23,978 nucleotides of DNA from JBCDCE01 sp039182515 (GTDB taxonomy: Bacteria; Pseudomonadota; Alphaproteobacteria; Rhodobacterales; Rhodobacteraceae), in NCBI GenBank assembly GCA_039182515.1, contig JBCDCE010000059.1, positions 1 through 23,978 on the forward strand. The letters run 5' to 3'. How positions within the stretch are numbered: the stretch's first letter is position 1; every line of letters begins with the position of its first letter. This document shows positions 23,747-23,978 of this stretch, in pieces. Both the position numbers and the translations under genes were made by a program. The notes under the pieces were generated by a model that saw only the letters and a list, made by a program, of their open reading frames with translations, did not search any database and was not told the DNA's origin.

Positions 23747-23760
23747 TGAGCGGTCGCTCA
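23747..23760. repeat. Near-perfect palindrome TGAGCGGTCGCTCA
   Basis: Six-base arms TGAGCG/CGCTCA around GT, in the 120-base gap between ilvN and the partial gene to its right, 14 bases past that gene's stop. It resembles the size and composition of TetR-type operators, but no such regulator is in the window; a short hairpin in the transcript is the alternative. Confidence 0.4.
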
Positions 23761-23774
23761 GGGTTGCAACGATC

Positions 23775-23978
23775 TTATTTTTCGGGGCGCAGCACTGGCG
23801 AAATTCCGGTCCATTTGCCTCGACTTGTCGTTGCGTCCACAAGGCGGGAAATTGCTAGGGCTTCGGTATCCACCAAAAGCTCATCGTGACGCTGGAGCGG
23901 GTTCAATGGGCCGAGGTAGTTTAGGCTTTGGTCGATGAGCCGATCGACGTTGAAATCGGCAAGATCTTTACGTTTTCC
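23775..23978 (-). CDS. 3' end of an unrecognised protein gene (runs off the window)
   Basis: On the minus strand an open frame enters from the right edge and runs 67 codons to a TAA at 23775-23777. The peptide opens with GKRKDLADFNVDRLIDQSL, continues with NYLGPLNPLQRHDELLVDTE and ends TGISPVLRPEK. Codon use is like the neighbours (G/C-rich third positions) and the sequence is protein-like, with an amphipathic helical stretch and a polar tail. I do not recognise the family; it is not the C-terminus of IlvB. It lies 120 bases upstream of ilvN on the same strand and may share its transcript. Confidence 0.65.
   Translation of the reverse strand, partial: GKRKDLADFNVDRLIDQSLNYLGPLNPLQRHDELLVDTEALAISRLVDATTSRGKWTGISPVLRPEK

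Overview
The window looks like ordinary chromosome from a marine alphaproteobacterium of the Rhodobacterales, Roseobacter group. The evidence is the gene order (ppiD-trpE / yibQ-type gene / trpGDC-moaC-moeA-lexA-comEC), a GTTC-N7-GTTC SOS box typical of alphaproteobacterial LexA, a 1220-residue B12-dependent ribonucleotide reductase, a two-domain cold shock protein and a CTCCGGCGGGAG intergenic element common in this order. I see no phage, insertion sequence, CRISPR array or defence island.

Layout. (1) 1-601, plus strand: the C-terminal end of a comEC-like competence gene whose frame is broken near base 75. (2) 612-5550, minus strand: trpG-trpD-trpC-moaC-moeA read right to left, every junction a 4-base ATGA overlap, followed by lexA with its own promoter (TTGACA-17-TAGAAC) overlapped by an SOS box. 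(3) 5730-7574, plus strand: a YibQ-type divergent polysaccharide deacetylase with a 360-residue disordered linker and a degenerate active site. (4) 7827-14423, minus strand: a six-gene run fabI-lysE-gpt-aminotransferase-ppiD-trpE with overlaps or short gaps. (5) 14726-16465, plus strand: pdxH, a double cold shock domain gene and a secreted DUF192 protein, then tRNA-Pro(UGG) with its own terminator. (6) 17126-20788, plus strand: nrdJ behind a long leader carrying a NrdR-box palindrome; it ends in a structured 3' UTR and a strong terminator. (7) 21011-22400, minus strand: a Rieske oxygenase alpha subunit translationally overlapped with an 81-residue unknown protein. (8) 22745-22990, plus strand: a secreted two-EF-hand protein, then a shared hairpin. 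(9) 23091-23654, minus strand: ilvN. (10) 23775-23978, minus strand: the 3' end of an unrecognised gene running off the window.

Functionally, trpE, trpG, trpD and trpC supply the first steps of tryptophan synthesis from chorismate, split into two transcription units by the deacetylase gene. moaC and moeA, for molybdenum cofactor, ride on the trp unit. fabI, pdxH, gpt, nrdJ and ilvN are housekeeping enzymes for lipid, PLP, purine salvage, dNTP and branched-chain amino acid metabolism. Control elements that can be read with some confidence are the lexA SOS box and promoter, the nrdJ NrdR box and several terminators.

No novel system stands out. The points most worth a second look are the comEC frameshift, the degenerate deacetylase, the structured 7.6 kb intergenic region, the nrdJ leader and 3' UTR, the Rieske/small-protein pair, and the partial gene at the right edge.
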